From contig NZ_CP118753.2 of NCBI RefSeq assembly GCF_034480035.2, positions 1,521,426-1,585,425 on the forward strand: DNA of 64,000 bases, written 5' to 3'. The DNA comes from Methanosphaera sp. ISO3-F5. Lineage in GTDB: Archaea; Methanobacteriota; Methanobacteria; Methanobacteriales; Methanobacteriaceae. Shown here piece after piece: positions 37,244-47,011 of this stretch (positions within the stretch are counted from its first letter, which is position 1; every line of letters begins with the position of its first letter). The position numbers were made by a program, and so were the translations under genes. The notes under the pieces are model-generated. The model saw only the letters and a list, made by a program, of their open reading frames with translations, searched no databases and was not told the DNA's origin.

Positions 37244-38479
37244 ATGGCAGTAAATGTAAATGAATATTATGAAAATATACAAAATAATTACTTATTTGTA
37301 GAAATAGCAAGACGTGTAGATAAATACCAGGAAGAAAATCCTGATGCTGATCTTATTAAGATGGGTATTGGTGATGTGACAAAACCTTTAGTAAAAAGTG
37401 TTATTAAAGCATTCCATAATGCTGTTGATGAAATGGCTGATGCTGATAAATTCAGAGGTTATGGTCCTGAACAGGGTTATGACTTTTTAATTGAAGATGT
37501 TATTGAAAATGATTTTAAACCATTAGGTGTTGAACTTAAAAATAGTGAAGTATTTATTAGTGATGGTGCAAAATGTGATACTGGTAATTTCCAGGAATTG
37601 TTTTCACAGGACAATATTATCGCTGTAACTGACCCTGTATATCCTGTATATGTAGATAGTAATGTTATGGCAGGACGTAGCGGTAAACCTACTGATGATG
37701 GTTTCTATGAAAACATTGTATACTTACCTTGTACTGCTGAAAATGATTTTGTTCCAGAGCTTCCAAAAGAAGATGTGGATATTATATACTTATGTTATCC
37801 TAACAATCCTACTGGTACTACTTTAACAAAAGACCAGTTAAAAGTTTGGGTAGATTATGCTCATGAAAAAAATGCTTTAATATTATTTGATGCTGCTTAT
37901 GAAGCATTTATTTCCACAGACAATGTTCCTCACAGTATTTATGAAATTGAAGGAGCTAAAGAAGTTGCTGTTGAATTCAGAAGTTATTCAAAAACTGCTG
38001 GTTTTACCGGTACCCGTTGTGGTTACTGTGTTGTTCCTGAAGAAATATTTATTAAGAATTCCAAGGGCGAAGATGTTCAGTTAAATCCTTTATGGAACAG
38101 AAGACAATCCACTAAATTTAATGGTGCTTCTTATCCTGTTCAGAGAGCTGCTCAGGCAATTTATACTGATGAAGGTAAGAAAGAAATTCGTGAAAATCTT
38201 GATTATTACTTAGAAAATGCTAAAGTTATTCGTGATAATCTTGAAAAGATTGGATTAAAAGTTTATGGTGGTGTTGACAGTCCATATATCTGGTTTAAAA
38301 CACCTGATGATATTGATTCCTGGACTTTCTTTGACATTTTACTTGACCAAGCAAATGTTGTAAGTACTCCTGGTGCTGGTTTTGGTCCTAGTGGTGAAGG
38401 TTACATACGATTAACTGCTTTTAACACTTATGAAAAAACTGTCGAAGCAATGGAAAGAATTAAAGAATTAAAATTCTAA
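37244..38479 (+). CDS. dapL: LL-diaminopimelate aminotransferase
   Basis: Converts tetrahydrodipicolinate directly to LL-diaminopimelate, the short route to lysine used by methanogens; lysine is also a pseudomurein cross-link residue. 411 residues of fold-type I PLP enzyme, with '[10 protein letters not shown]' near the N terminus, '[11 protein letters not shown]', and the Schiff-base lysine in '[15 protein letters not shown]'. The ribosome site is GGACGTGA before the ATG. Second gene of a likely gltX-dapL operon. A long oligo-T tract follows about 60 bases after the stop. Confidence 0.95.
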   Translation: MAVNVNEYYENIQNNYLFVEIARRVDKYQEENPDADLIKMGIGDVTKPLVKSVIKAFHNAVDEMADADKFRGYGPEQGYDFLIEDVIENDFKPLGVELKNSEVFISDGAKCDTGNFQELFSQDNIIAVTDPVYPVYVDSNVMAGRSGKPTDDGFYENIVYLPCTAENDFVPELPKEDVDIIYLCYPNNPTGTTLTKDQLKVWVDYAHEKNALILFDAAYEAFISTDNVPHSIYEIEGAKEVAVEFRSYSKTAGFTGTRCGYCVVPEEIFIKNSKGEDVQLNPLWNRRQSTKFNGASYPVQRAAQAIYTDEGKKEIRENLDYYLENAKVIRDNLEKIGLKVYGGVDSPYIWFKTPDDIDSWTFFDILLDQANVVSTPGAGFGPSGEGYIRLTAFNTYEKTVEAMERIKELKF

Positions 38480-38850
38480 TTTAAAAATTGTTTAATTAAA
38501 TAACCAAAAATTTATATATAATTTATTTTTAATTATTTTTTTTTATGAGCTAATACTCTTTTTTTTTAGGATATATTCAACTGTAACAGTAATAATTTTA
38601 AGTAATATTTAAATACTATTAATTTTAAACATAATATTATTAAGTTATTAAATTAATAATCAATTTTAATTTTTTTAAAATAAAATTATGATTTAATGAT
38701 AAATTTTATATTAGTAATAATACTGAAAGGTAATAATATTAAATATAAAATAACGAATATATTTCAATTAATTAAATTTAAAAGGAAAAAACAGAAACCC
38801 AGTATAATAAATACTATGTTTCAAATTATTAATATCAAGGAGAACTAAAT
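38480..38850 (+). promoter_or_regulatory. Long AT-rich upstream region of the histone gene
   Basis: 371 bases without an apparent gene. T-rich stretches just after dapL (T10 near 38530 and T9 near 38562) suit termination. A BRE/TATA-like CCAAAAATTTATATATAAT at about 38503-38521 could promote a transcript of unknown purpose or a long histone leader. AAGGAGA precedes the histone ATG. The real histone start site cannot be placed from sequence alone. Confidence 0.35.
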
Positions 38851-39057
38851 ATGAGTGAAATACCAAAAGCACCAGTTACAAGAATAGTTAAAAGTGCAGG
38901 TGCAGAAAGAATAAGCAAAGAAGCAGAAGAAAAAATCGTTGAAGCAGTAGAAGCATACACAGCAAAACTCGCAGCAGCAGCTATCGACTTAGCAAAACAC
39001 GCTGACAGAAAAACTATTCAACCAGAAGATGTAGAATTAGCTTTAAAACACTTCTAA
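38851..39057 (+). CDS. Archaeal histone (HMf-like)
   Basis: 68 residues forming one histone fold with three helices and no tails. It begins 'MSEIPKAPVTRIVKSAGAER', and the 'RKTIQPEDVELALKHF' end is nearly canonical for Methanobacteriales HMf/HMt proteins. It dimerises, wraps DNA and polymerises into hypernucleosomes. The gene stands alone, with a strong AAGGAGA site. T-rich DNA follows the stop. Confidence 0.97.
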   Translation: MSEIPKAPVTRIVKSAGAERISKEAEEKIVEAVEAYTAKLAAAAIDLAKHADRKTIQPEDVELALKHF

Positions 39058-39067
39058 GCTAACTACT

Positions 39068-39080
39068 CTTTTTTCTTTTT
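39068..39080 (+). terminator. Oligo-T tract after the histone gene
   Basis: CTTTTTTCTTTTT begins about 10 bases after the histone stop, as expected for strong archaeal termination of a highly expressed gene. No hairpin is needed or seen. Confidence 0.45.
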
Positions 39081-39210
39081 CAACTCCAGAGAATATATTA
39101 ATATAATTATAAAATAATCCTATTTTTTAGAGAAATACTATTTTTAAAGTTTATAATTCAAAAAAAAGCCCTTTACTATTTATCCGATCAAATATTAAAA
39201 AAATGGGTGA

Positions 39211-39474
39211 TTAAAAGTTATTAGAAGCTAAATTATCTTCTAATACCTGAATGATATTACGTGCTACTTGTGGTGTCATAACTACTTGTGCAACACATTC
39301 TTGAATCATTTCAACGTTACCAAATTCATCACTTGCTAATTTTTCTTCAAGAAATGCTACTCTTATTTGATCTTGTGAACCAACACATACTGCTCCGGAT
39401 ACTGGTTTACTTGGTTCATCATTGAATTTAATTTTTGGCATTTGTCCATCATTTAAATTATTTACATCATCCAT
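39211..39474 (-). CDS. DUF3467-type small protein
   Basis: 87 residues from the ATG at 39474, placed by GGAAG about nine bases upstream; an ATG seven codons earlier lies inside the upstream gene. The protein has the DUF3467 pattern: a short N terminus, a beta-rich middle, and a 'VVMTPQVARNIIQVLEDNL' C-terminal helix. Function unknown in all lineages I can recall. It overlaps the end of the winged-helix gene by eight bases, so the two are translationally coupled and probably act together. Confidence 0.72.
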   Translation of the reverse strand: MDDVNNLNDGQMPKIKFNDEPSKPVSGAVCVGSQDQIRVAFLEEKLASDEFGNVEMIQECVAQVVMTPQVARNIIQVLEDNLASNNF

Positions 39475-39997
39475 AGTTAATACTTCCTTTATCATAATCT
39501 TGGTTTATATATTGTGTTAAAATTATATTTGAATCAAATGTATTTGATGAAAAAATTTTTGTTCCTTTATTGACCATATCCACATAATCTTCTTTAGTAA
39601 CAGATATTTCTCCTCTTTCTATTTTTTCTATTTCTGAGTCAATATCCATTTCATAATCAAAACTATCCATGAATTTTTCAAATTCATCATCAGTTAATGC
39701 TTCACCAATAATTTCCTCTGATTTTTCTAATTCATCATTCATTATTATATCTGCTAACATTATCTGAGTTTTTACGAGCGTTTTTACTATTTTAGATTTT
39801 AAATTGACAGTATAAGATAATCCTTCTTTATTTAATATTCCTAATTCCACTATATCTTTTATAAAGGAGTCTAATGTTACACGTGATATATTAGCTCCTA
39901 CTGCCATTTCTTTTTTAGAGTATGTTCTTTCAGGATTTGTTAACACGTAATTGATTACTTTTACTTGCGGATATTTGCCAAATATTCTTTCATACAT
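39467..39997 (-). CDS. Winged-helix transcription regulator
   Basis: 176 residues. Residues about 8-65 form a winged helix ('VINYVLTNPERTYSKKEMA', recognition helix around 'ISRVTLDSFIKD'). The rest is an acidic helical domain of unknown type, rich in Glu and Asp, possibly for dimerisation or protein contact. A weak AGGA precedes the ATG. It shares a 107-base divergent region with the small gene at 40105. Probably a local regulator; target unknown. Confidence 0.65.
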   Translation of the reverse strand: MYERIFGKYPQVKVINYVLTNPERTYSKKEMAVGANISRVTLDSFIKDIVELGILNKEGLSYTVNLKSKIVKTLVKTQIMLADIIMNDELEKSEEIIGEALTDDEFEKFMDSFDYEMDIDSEIEKIERGEISVTKEDYVDMVNKGTKIFSSNTFDSNIILTQYINQDYDKGSINYG

Positions 39998-40104
39998 AAA
40001 AAATTCATTCCTAATTTTTTTTTAACACTTTGTTTTCAAAAAAAATAAAATGTACAATAATTGAACATATTATTATATAAGATAAACATCATATATAAAA
40101 GTAT

Positions 40105-40380
40105 ATGAAAAGCAATGATGAATTGGAAAAGGATATACTATCAACACTATTCAAACATGGATGCATAGGAAAACATCATACTCCAATAATAAACTTATGT
40201 AAAAACTTAAACCAATACTCATGTAAAGAAATTAAACAAGGAATTAAATCTTTACGTAAACAACAATTAATCAACTTATACAAAACATACCATGGAATTG
40301 ATGTAAGAATTATCCCATCCAACTTAAAAACCGTAAAAAACATAATTGACGAAGAATACTATAATCCAAACCCATATTAA
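40105..40380 (+). CDS. Small winged-helix-like protein, probably leaderless
   Basis: 91 residues, basic, with a compact helical pattern resembling a winged-helix DNA-binding unit ('EIKQGIKSLRKQQLINLYKT' as the probable recognition and wing area). No ribosome site precedes the only in-frame ATG. A TATA-like TTATATAA at about 40073-40080 would place the transcription start within a few bases of the ATG, so the message may be leaderless. It diverges from the winged-helix/DUF3467 pair. Function unknown. Confidence 0.55.
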   Translation: MKSNDELEKDILSTLFKHGCIGKHHTPIINLCKNLNQYSCKEIKQGIKSLRKQQLINLYKTYHGIDVRIIPSNLKTVKNIIDEEYYNPNPY

Positions 40381-40806
40381 TCATTACGCAAATAACCACC
40401 ACATCATATTAATTATTTTTTTAATTCATAAATTACTTTTAATTCAAAATAATAAAAAAAGTATTGTTTAAAATAAATATTTTAAAATAACAATAATCAT
40501 ACTTATTTAAAAATTAAATATTTAAATTATCATAATTAAGAAACTAATTCTAAAATTCTTATAAGATTAAATAGAAAAAAAATGATTTAACAAGCTCTTA
40601 ACACTAATAAAAAAAAGGATATTATAAATATAAAGAGAAACTAATAATAATTTGGATAAACAATAATAGCATAACATTTTTCTATAACAGAAATATTTTA
40701 AAAGAAAAATTTTTTTTTGAATACAACATTATGAGATTATGCTATTTAAAAAAGTATAAACCAGGAAAAGGGTTTATTTAAGGATTGTAATAAATAAGGT
40801 GATAAA
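40381..40806. other. 426-base AT-rich intergenic region
   Basis: Almost pure A/T sequence with no open frame of note. The only structured element is the inverted repeat near 40756-40777 just ahead of the tandem membrane-protein genes. I see no RNA-like GC-rich fold. Confidence 0.5.
40756..40777. promoter_or_regulatory. Inverted repeat upstream of the tandem membrane-protein pair
   Basis: ATAAACC and GGTTTAT form perfect 7-base arms with an 8-base spacer, ending 29 bases before the ATG at 40807. CTATTTAAAA just upstream could be the TATA box, which would put the dyad across the start site: an operator-like position, or a leader hairpin. Confidence 0.45.
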
Positions 40807-41088
40807 ATGTTAGAAGAATATTTGCCATTTATAGGTTTAATAATATTTGGTAATATAGAAAACCTAATCTTAGCTTCTCATGGAGTAGTAAAAGGAGCTA
40901 ACCCAGTTAAATTAGCCATTGCAAGTATATGTTTTGTAATAATGTGGGTAGTTCTAGGAACACTTGGAACTGTAGTATTTATGGAATATGCTTCAGTTAT
41001 TGAATTAATTGGTGGACTTGCCATTGTAATACTCGGTCTTCAATCAATGGTCGGAGCATTCAAATACAACGATGATGATGGTTACTAG
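40807..41088 (+). CDS. Three-helix small membrane protein A (MntP/LysE-like half?)
   Basis: 93 residues with three membrane helices: residues about 5-25 ('FIGLIIFGNIENLILASHG'), 33-55 and 60-82 ('IELIGGLAIVILGLQS'). The acidic 'NIEN' in helix 1 and the Gly-rich third helix vaguely resemble half of a six-helix MntP/LysE-type exporter. GGTGAT precedes the ATG. A paralogue follows directly, so the functional unit is probably a two-subunit pair. The transporter assignment is speculative; the membrane topology is clear. Confidence 0.7.
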   Translation: MLEEYLPFIGLIIFGNIENLILASHGVVKGANPVKLAIASICFVIMWVVLGTLGTVVFMEYASVIELIGGLAIVILGLQSMVGAFKYNDDDGY

Positions 41089-41097
41089 GTGAATTTT

Positions 41098-41385
41098 ATG
41101 TCTTTTTTTAGCGAATACAAAGAATATATGGGATTATTAATCTTTGGAAACATAGAAAACTTAGTTTTAGCATCACAAGGTGCTGTAGCTTGTGTAAATC
41201 CAGTAATATTAGGTGTTTTAACAATTATTGCTGTAATAGCATGGTTTGTTATAGGTACTCTAGGTACAAAAATAGCTATTAAATATGCTAGAGTTATAGA
41301 ATTCATTGGCGGATTAGCCATATTTATATTAGGTCTTCAATCCATTTTTGGAGCATTACCTTTAGTTTTACAACAATTCTTATAA
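41098..41385 (+). CDS. Three-helix small membrane protein B, paralogue of A
   Basis: 95 residues from the ATG at 41098. An in-frame GTG at 41089 is part of the AGGTGA ribosome site that overlaps the upstream stop. It aligns along its length with its neighbour: 'GLLIFGNIENLVLASQGAV' against 'GLIIFGNIENLILASHGVV', and 'IEFIGGLAIFILGLQSIFGA' against 'IELIGGLAIVILGLQSMVGA'. The two tandem copies with conserved helices suggest a heterodimer, possibly of opposite orientations. Substrate unknown. Confidence 0.7.
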   Translation: MSFFSEYKEYMGLLIFGNIENLVLASQGAVACVNPVILGVLTIIAVIAWFVIGTLGTKIAIKYARVIEFIGGLAIFILGLQSIFGALPLVLQQFL

Positions 41386-41454
41386 AGGGGAAAAGGATTA
41401 TAATAATTTATTACTATCCTAAAACTTTTTTTTAAATAAAATAATAGATAAAAA

Positions 41455-44400
41455 TTAAGTATTATCTGTTATGGTAACAATGGAACTATCATCAATACTT
41501 AACTTTCCTGAGAATCTTAGGTAACTGATTACTTCATTAATCTTGTTTGATGTTTTAGCAGATAATGATTTAAAACCAAATAGTTTTGATACTTCTTTAC
41601 TTAACTGATTTATTTTTACAGATGAATTTAGTATAAGTACTTGGTTTATTGCTTCTACTATTTCATCATCAGAAATGTAGTCTATATTTGGTTTGTTTCT
41701 TTTTCGAACTGTTACATCTTTTTTAAATATATAATAATAATTATTTTTAACGTATATTTCATGTGATGTTTGTAATAATGTATTTATCATTGTATCGATT
41801 CTTGTTTTAAATTTTTTTGTTGCTTTTACGTTATATACTGTTTTTAGTCTATTGTATATTTCATTTCTATGTATTGGTGCTTCTGTTTGTATAATGTCTT
41901 CTATTATTTTAATTACTTGTGTTTCTGGTATTGAATAGAAGTCTTCTGTTTCTATTTCGTTTTCGTAGTATATGTATTGATTTTCTGTTGTTGCTTCTGT
42001 TTTTTCTACTTTTTTTACTTCTATTTTTGATTGTATTTTATCAGTTATACCCTCTTCTTTTTGAGTTTCCTGTTTGTCTTCTTCCAGTATGGCTTCAATT
42101 TGTTCCTTATTCTCTTTATTTTCTGTTTTATCTTCTTTTAGTGTTTGATTTGTTGTGTTTTGAATATTTTTTGGTTTTGGTTGTTCGTTTTTGTTGTCTG
42201 TTGTGTTGTTATTTTTATTTGAAGAAGGTCTTATTTCGCTAATATCTCGTATTTTTGGAGGACCTTCTACTTCATCCAATACTTCAAATATTTGTGCAAA
42301 TTCATCTTTGGATTTATTAGGTTTATCTTCTAAGATATTGTTTTCTTGTTGGGATAATTCATTTTCTTGTACTTGATTATTACTTTCAATATTATTTTTA
42401 ATAGCATCTATATTTGATTCATTTTTTTGTTTAATAACCTTGTTTTCAATATTAGAATTAACCCCCTCAATTTGATCAAGACTTTTAATTGAACTCTCAT
42501 TCTTTTGTTTAATAGCCTTATTAACTGCCACTAACAATTTTTGTTTAGCACTTTCCCTGTTATGATACCAGTCAGTTGACCAAATCCTATAAAAATTCCA
42601 TCCTAAACCTTCAAGAATGTTCTGACGTATCCTATCTCTTTCTCTTGCAGAAGAATAATTATTATACTCTGATCCATCACATTCTATTGCCAGAACATAC
42701 TCATCATCATTGCTCGGATTATATACTGCCAAGTCTATACGATAACCCGCACAACCTACTCTTTTTTCAACATTAAATCCTTTATGTGTTAAGAAGTTAT
42801 ATACTGATTCTTCAAATTCAGAGTCAAATCCTTCTTCATCAACATAATCTGAAGGGAACTTACCATGCTCTGCATAATAAAGATATGTCTTAAGTACTTG
42901 AACACCCTTAGGAGTTCTAGGTGACAAATGCATATCAGCCGATTTGAAATTACAGAAAACAACACATTTTTCCTTTGCACGTGTAGTGAGAACATTAAGT
43001 CTTCGTTCTCCACCCTCATTGTTTAATGGACCAAAACTAATAGATAAGTTATGTTCATTATCAAATCCATAACCCACGCTTATAAGCATAACATCCCTTT
43101 CATCACCCTGAATATTCTCAATATTCTTTACAAAGAAAGATTTATCACCAGTAGTGTTAAAATATGGATCAAGTTCAGGATTTTCCTGTAACCTATGTTC
43201 TAACTCTTCCAGTATAGCATTCTTTTGTGCTACACTGAACGTTCCAATACCGAGACTTTTTGTAAAACCATATCTGCCAAAATGTTCTAAGGCATACTGT
43301 ACCACTTCCTGAGCTTCTCCAATATTTTGTCTTGTTTTTCCTTTATCATAAACATTGTTTGGATTATATTGAAGTTTAAGTCCTAATTCCTTAGAATCTC
43401 TCATCGGTGAAGGATATATGAATAAATCATTGTTATAGAATTCAAGGTTTGAAACTGCTATTAATGATTCATGCCTACTACGGTAATGACATTTTAACAT
43501 ACGGTATGGTAATACACTTTTACAGAAATGCAGAATACTTTCAACATCTTGCACATGCATATCCTCAGCTTCCTGTGATTCTACATTAGTTTCAACATCA
43601 AAGAATGCTGTTGGTGGTAATTGTTTAGTATCCCCCATAATAATGTAATGTTTTCCTCTTAATAATGCACCTATGGCATCCTCAATTTTTACTTGACTAG
43701 CTTCGTCAAATATCACATAATCAAAGTAGGATTCATATGTTTTTGTATCAAGGTACTGTGCAATAGATAATGGACTCATAAGTAAGCATGGTTTTATATC
43801 TGTTACAGTATCCGGACATTCATTCAGTACTTGTCGTATAGACTTATGGTTTCGTTTCTTATTCATTTCATGAACAAGTATGCCCAGTTGTGATGTTGGT
43901 ATTATGCTTCCGGCAATGTTTGGTCTCTTTGCATCCAGTATCTGTTTTACTCTGTATCTGTTAAGATTTATTGTTTCAAGATCCAATTCTTTAAATTGTT
44001 TAATGTTTTTCTCATAAATATTGGAGTTAAAGTTTTTCAGCACCTCACTTTTATCAAATACTTCTTTCAATATATTATTAGCAAAGTTATATTCAAATAA
44101 TGGTACTATTGCCTCTGATTTAACTTTATCCTGCTTTATCAGGTTAATTAATTCTTTAGTGTACTTATCATTAAATTGACTGCAGTACGTATTGAATTGA
44201 CTCCAATTACTTAGTGAGAGTATGTTTTCGGATATTCCTTGTATTAATTCGTTAAATTCCTGTATTCTTAATGAGTTAATGTTTCTTTTACTTAATTTAT
44301 CTTTGAAGTGTAGTACTGAATTAAGATATTCATAGTCTTCAATTAATTCATTACTTGCCGTTTCCAAGTTATTTATAGAGAATTGTAATTCTCGTTTTGT

Positions 44401-46848
44401 ATCCTCATCAACATTCAGTACTGTTTGATTATCGTTTTTTGCAAACTTAGAAATATTATCATATTCACTGACTAATTGTGCGAAATCTGTGTTAACATTA
44501 TCCCATGACTTAAAGTATGATTTAGCAAGGGTGTTGTTTTCATCAATATAATTTTTCAGTTCTTTTTGATTGTTTAATGAATCTATTTTACTTTTTAGTT
44601 CATCCAGTGTCTTGAAATATTCTTTATTATATAATTTTGATATTTTATGGTTTATTTCATTGACTTCATCAAATACTCCTACTAATCTTTCAAGTACGTA
44701 TATGAGTTTTTCTTCACTGATATTCTGGTTTATTGCATATGGTATTACTTTGTTTCTTACACTTCTTACATCATTATCCCATTTTAGTAAATTATCAAAG
44801 TCTTTTGTTATTGTTTCATCATTCACGTCTTGCAGGTAGTAACTTTTTAGTTCATTTTTGGATCGTTTATAATCCTTATTCATGAATTTTGTGAATGAAT
44901 CCTTGTTTGATCTGAATTGATAAAATTTTTGATGAATATCTGGGTCATTTAATGCTTGTTTTACTGGTGACTCGTTTTTGAGTCTGTTTGCTTCTTTTAA
45001 TTGAGATAATAGTACTTGTACCTCTAAATGGAACATTATGTCATATGATATTTCTAATGAATTTACCTGAATTATTAATTCATCAAATCTTTCCTTTATT
45101 GGTCCAATATCTATCTTTGTAATGTCAATAGTGCTGTTACTGTAATTATTCTGGTATTCTTGTACTGCATTTACTATTTCTTTGAGTTTTGTTTCATCTG
45201 ACTGATAGTCTTGATCAGATAGTAATAGTTTTCCTTGTTGGATGAATTTCTTTATTCCAGAGTAATTTGTTGGCTTTTTTATTCCTGTTATTTGTGAGAA
45301 TTTTTCAATATCGTCAACGATATTCCTCATGTTCACATCAATTTCGGATGATTTTGAGTTGATATTATCAACTTCATCAGGTGATATGTAATTAATGTTT
45401 GTATAGTTCCATGGGTTATTTTTAATAGGGTATATTAAATTGTAAATTTCTGCTATTGCATCTATATTTGATATTATTTCTGTACGTTTTTGTGATGTGA
45501 ATTCTTTTAGATTTGGTAAGTTGAACTTGTAAACTTTTTGTCCTAACTGTTCTAATTCCTGATATTTATATTCATACATTCCTATTAAATCGTATATTGA
45601 TAGATTAGTGTTTCCATATTTTGTTCTGATTAATTCTCTGTAATCGTTTAATGTTTGAATGGATTGTTTTAGTTTATCATAATCCTCATATTCTTTGACT
45701 TCTATCTTATCTTGTATTAAAGAGTTGTTTAAGTCATCCAGGAATGCTCTTTTACGGGTTTTATTACTATGTAATTCAAGACAATAATCCCCTAATCCTA
45801 TGGTATCCATCCTCTTTTTTACTACATCAAGTGCTGCCATTTTTTCACTTACAAATAGTATTTTCTTATTGTTTGCAAGTAATTCAGAGATAAGGTTTAC
45901 GATTGTCTGTGATTTTCCTGTTCCTGGTGGTCCTTCCACTACTAAACTATGTCCTTTCTTTGCATCTTCTATAACAGCTATTTGTGAAGAATCCGCATCT
46001 ACCACATTATATACTTCTAATGGATTTAGTTCTTCATCAATCTTTTTTATATTAAAAGAGTCAAAGGATTCTACTTCACTTAGCCCGAATAATCTTCCTA
46101 TTTCACTATTATTTATGTTTTCGGACCAGTTTTCTAATGTTAAGTCTTTGAACATTACAAATTTCTTGAAACTGAATGTGCTGACATACACTTTATCTAA
46201 TACTGTCCATCCATCCTTAATTTCTATTTGACGTTTAACATCATTAATGTATTCCACTAAATCATTCTGTGATTCAATGTTTTCTCTTTCAGGCAGGTAA
46301 ACTCCTTGATCTTGTAGTTTATGTTTGAGTGATAGGTTTAGTGATATGTCTTCTCCAGTCCAATGTAATTTAAATGGTGAACCTACAGAGCGTCTTGATA
46401 ATTCTACAGGTACTAGTATTAATGGTGCTAAATGTGCAGAATTATCCTTTTGTTGAGTCCATTCTACAAATCCTAATGCTAAAAATAGATTATTATATCC
46501 TAAATCCTGTACACTTGTCCTGTAATATTGGAATAATGAAAATAATCTTTTCTGTAAATCTTTTTCTGAAAGTGTTGTTTGTAATTGTAACTCCTCTTGT
46601 TGATCTGTTTCAACTGGAACATACCATGTTTCGTCCTCTTGTTCTCCTGATGATTTGGGTAAAAAACTAAGTTTGTTTCTATTTGAAACTAATGAATTAT
46701 ATAAATCAGTTAAGTCTATATCAACAATAGGAATTGTTCTAGCAACTTCTTTAAAATTAAGCAGATTATTCCTTAAACCCATATCTAATAGGTTTTGTTG
46801 TAAAGTTGAGAATACATCATTAAAGTCTAAGTTAGAACGTTTTTCCAT
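41455..46848 (-). CDS. DUF4011 / SF1 helicase / Vsr-like nuclease / DUF3320-like fusion (defence candidate)
   Basis: 1797 residues. Residues 1-270 match the DUF4011 type ('LLDMGLRNNLLNF'). The SF1 helicase core has Walker A 'GPPGTGKSQT' near 302-312 and Walker B 'VIFDEASQV' near 1045, followed by 'GDTKQLPP'; a long helical insertion (about 370-1000) lies between the motor motifs. Residues about 1335-1430 form a Vsr/DUF559-like nuclease ('YRIDLAV', 'LAIECDG', 'RDRIRQNILEGLGW'). A Gln/Asn/Glu/Lys-rich linker follows (about 1430-1640), then paired winged-helix-like DUF3320-type modules. Single-gene helicase-Vsr fusions of this layout are reported antiphage genes. Defence is inference; the domains are clear. 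Confidence 0.85.
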   Translation of the reverse strand: MEKRSNLDFNDVFSTLQQNLLDMGLRNNLLNFKEVARTIPIVDIDLTDLYNSLVSNRNKLSFLPKSSGEQEDETWYVPVETDQQEELQLQTTLSEKDLQKRLFSLFQYYRTSVQDLGYNNLFLALGFVEWTQQKDNSAHLAPLILVPVELSRRSVGSPFKLHWTGEDISLNLSLKHKLQDQGVYLPERENIESQNDLVEYINDVKRQIEIKDGWTVLDKVYVSTFSFKKFVMFKDLTLENWSENINNSEIGRLFGLSEVESFDSFNIKKIDEELNPLEVYNVVDADSSQIAVIEDAKKGHSLVVEGPPGTGKSQTIVNLISELLANNKKILFVSEKMAALDVVKKRMDTIGLGDYCLELHSNKTRKRAFLDDLNNSLIQDKIEVKEYEDYDKLKQSIQTLNDYRELIRTKYGNTNLSIYDLIGMYEYKYQELEQLGQKVYKFNLPNLKEFTSQKRTEIISNIDAIAEIYNLIYPIKNNPWNYTNINYISPDEVDNINSKSSEIDVNMRNIVDDIEKFSQITGIKKPTNYSGIKKFIQQGKLLLSDQDYQSDETKLKEIVNAVQEYQNNYSNSTIDITKIDIGPIKERFDELIIQVNSLEISYDIMFHLEVQVLLSQLKEANRLKNESPVKQALNDPDIHQKFYQFRSNKDSFTKFMNKDYKRSKNELKSYYLQDVNDETITKDFDNLLKWDNDVRSVRNKVIPYAINQNISEEKLIYVLERLVGVFDEVNEINHKISKLYNKEYFKTLDELKSKIDSLNNQKELKNYIDENNTLAKSYFKSWDNVNTDFAQLVSEYDNISKFAKNDNQTVLNVDEDTKRELQFSINNLETASNELIEDYEYLNSVLHFKDKLSKRNINSLRIQEFNELIQGISENILSLSNWSQFNTYCSQFNDKYTKELINLIKQDKVKSEAIVPLFEYNFANNILKEVFDKSEVLKNFNSNIYEKNIKQFKELDLETINLNRYRVKQILDAKRPNIAGSIIPTSQLGILVHEMNKKRNHKSIRQVLNECPDTVTDIKPCLLMSPLSIAQYLDTKTYESYFDYVIFDEASQVKIEDAIGALLRGKHYIIMGDTKQLPPTAFFDVETNVESQEAEDMHVQDVESILHFCKSVLPYRMLKCHYRSRHESLIAVSNLEFYNNDLFIYPSPMRDSKELGLKLQYNPNNVYDKGKTRQNIGEAQEVVQYALEHFGRYGFTKSLGIGTFSVAQKNAILEELEHRLQENPELDPYFNTTGDKSFFVKNIENIQGDERDVMLISVGYGFDNEHNLSISFGPLNNEGGERRLNVLTTRAKEKCVVFCNFKSADMHLSPRTPKGVQVLKTYLYYAEHGKFPSDYVDEEGFDSEFEESVYNFLTHKGFNVEKRVGCAGYRIDLAVYNPSNDDEYVLAIECDGSEYNNYSSARERDRIRQNILEGLGWNFYRIWSTDWYHNRESAKQKLLVAVNKAIKQKNESSIKSLDQIEGVNSNIENKVIKQKNESNIDAIKNNIESNNQVQENELSQQENNILEDKPNKSKDEFAQIFEVLDEVEGPPKIRDISEIRPSSNKNNNTTDNKNEQPKPKNIQNTTNQTLKEDKTENKENKEQIEAILEEDKQETQKEEGITDKIQSKIEVKKVEKTEATTENQYIYYENEIETEDFYSIPETQVIKIIEDIIQTEAPIHRNEIYNRLKTVYNVKATKKFKTRIDTMINTLLQTSHEIYVKNNYYYIFKKDVTVRKRNKPNIDYISDDEIVEAINQVLILNSSVKINQLSKEVSKLFGFKSLSAKTSNKINEVISYLRFSGKLSIDDSSIVTITDNT

Positions 46849-47011
46849 AAAATCCCTGTAAAAATGTGATGTTAAATATCTTTGTTAAATGAGTTAAAAT
46901 TTTTTTGTTATTAAGAAATTATTCTATTATTTCATATGTTAGTAAAGAATAATAAAATTTTAGTATTGGAAACTGTAAACATTAGAATAGTGTGGATTAA
47001 TGGTGATAATT

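Noticed and set aside
45800-46231. 143-residue plus-strand frame
   Set aside because: Antisense to the DUF4011 and Walker A part of the helicase fusion.
47000-47011. Earlier ATG for the MazG-like gene
   Set aside because: These codons contain the GGTGAT ribosome site of the ATG at 47012.
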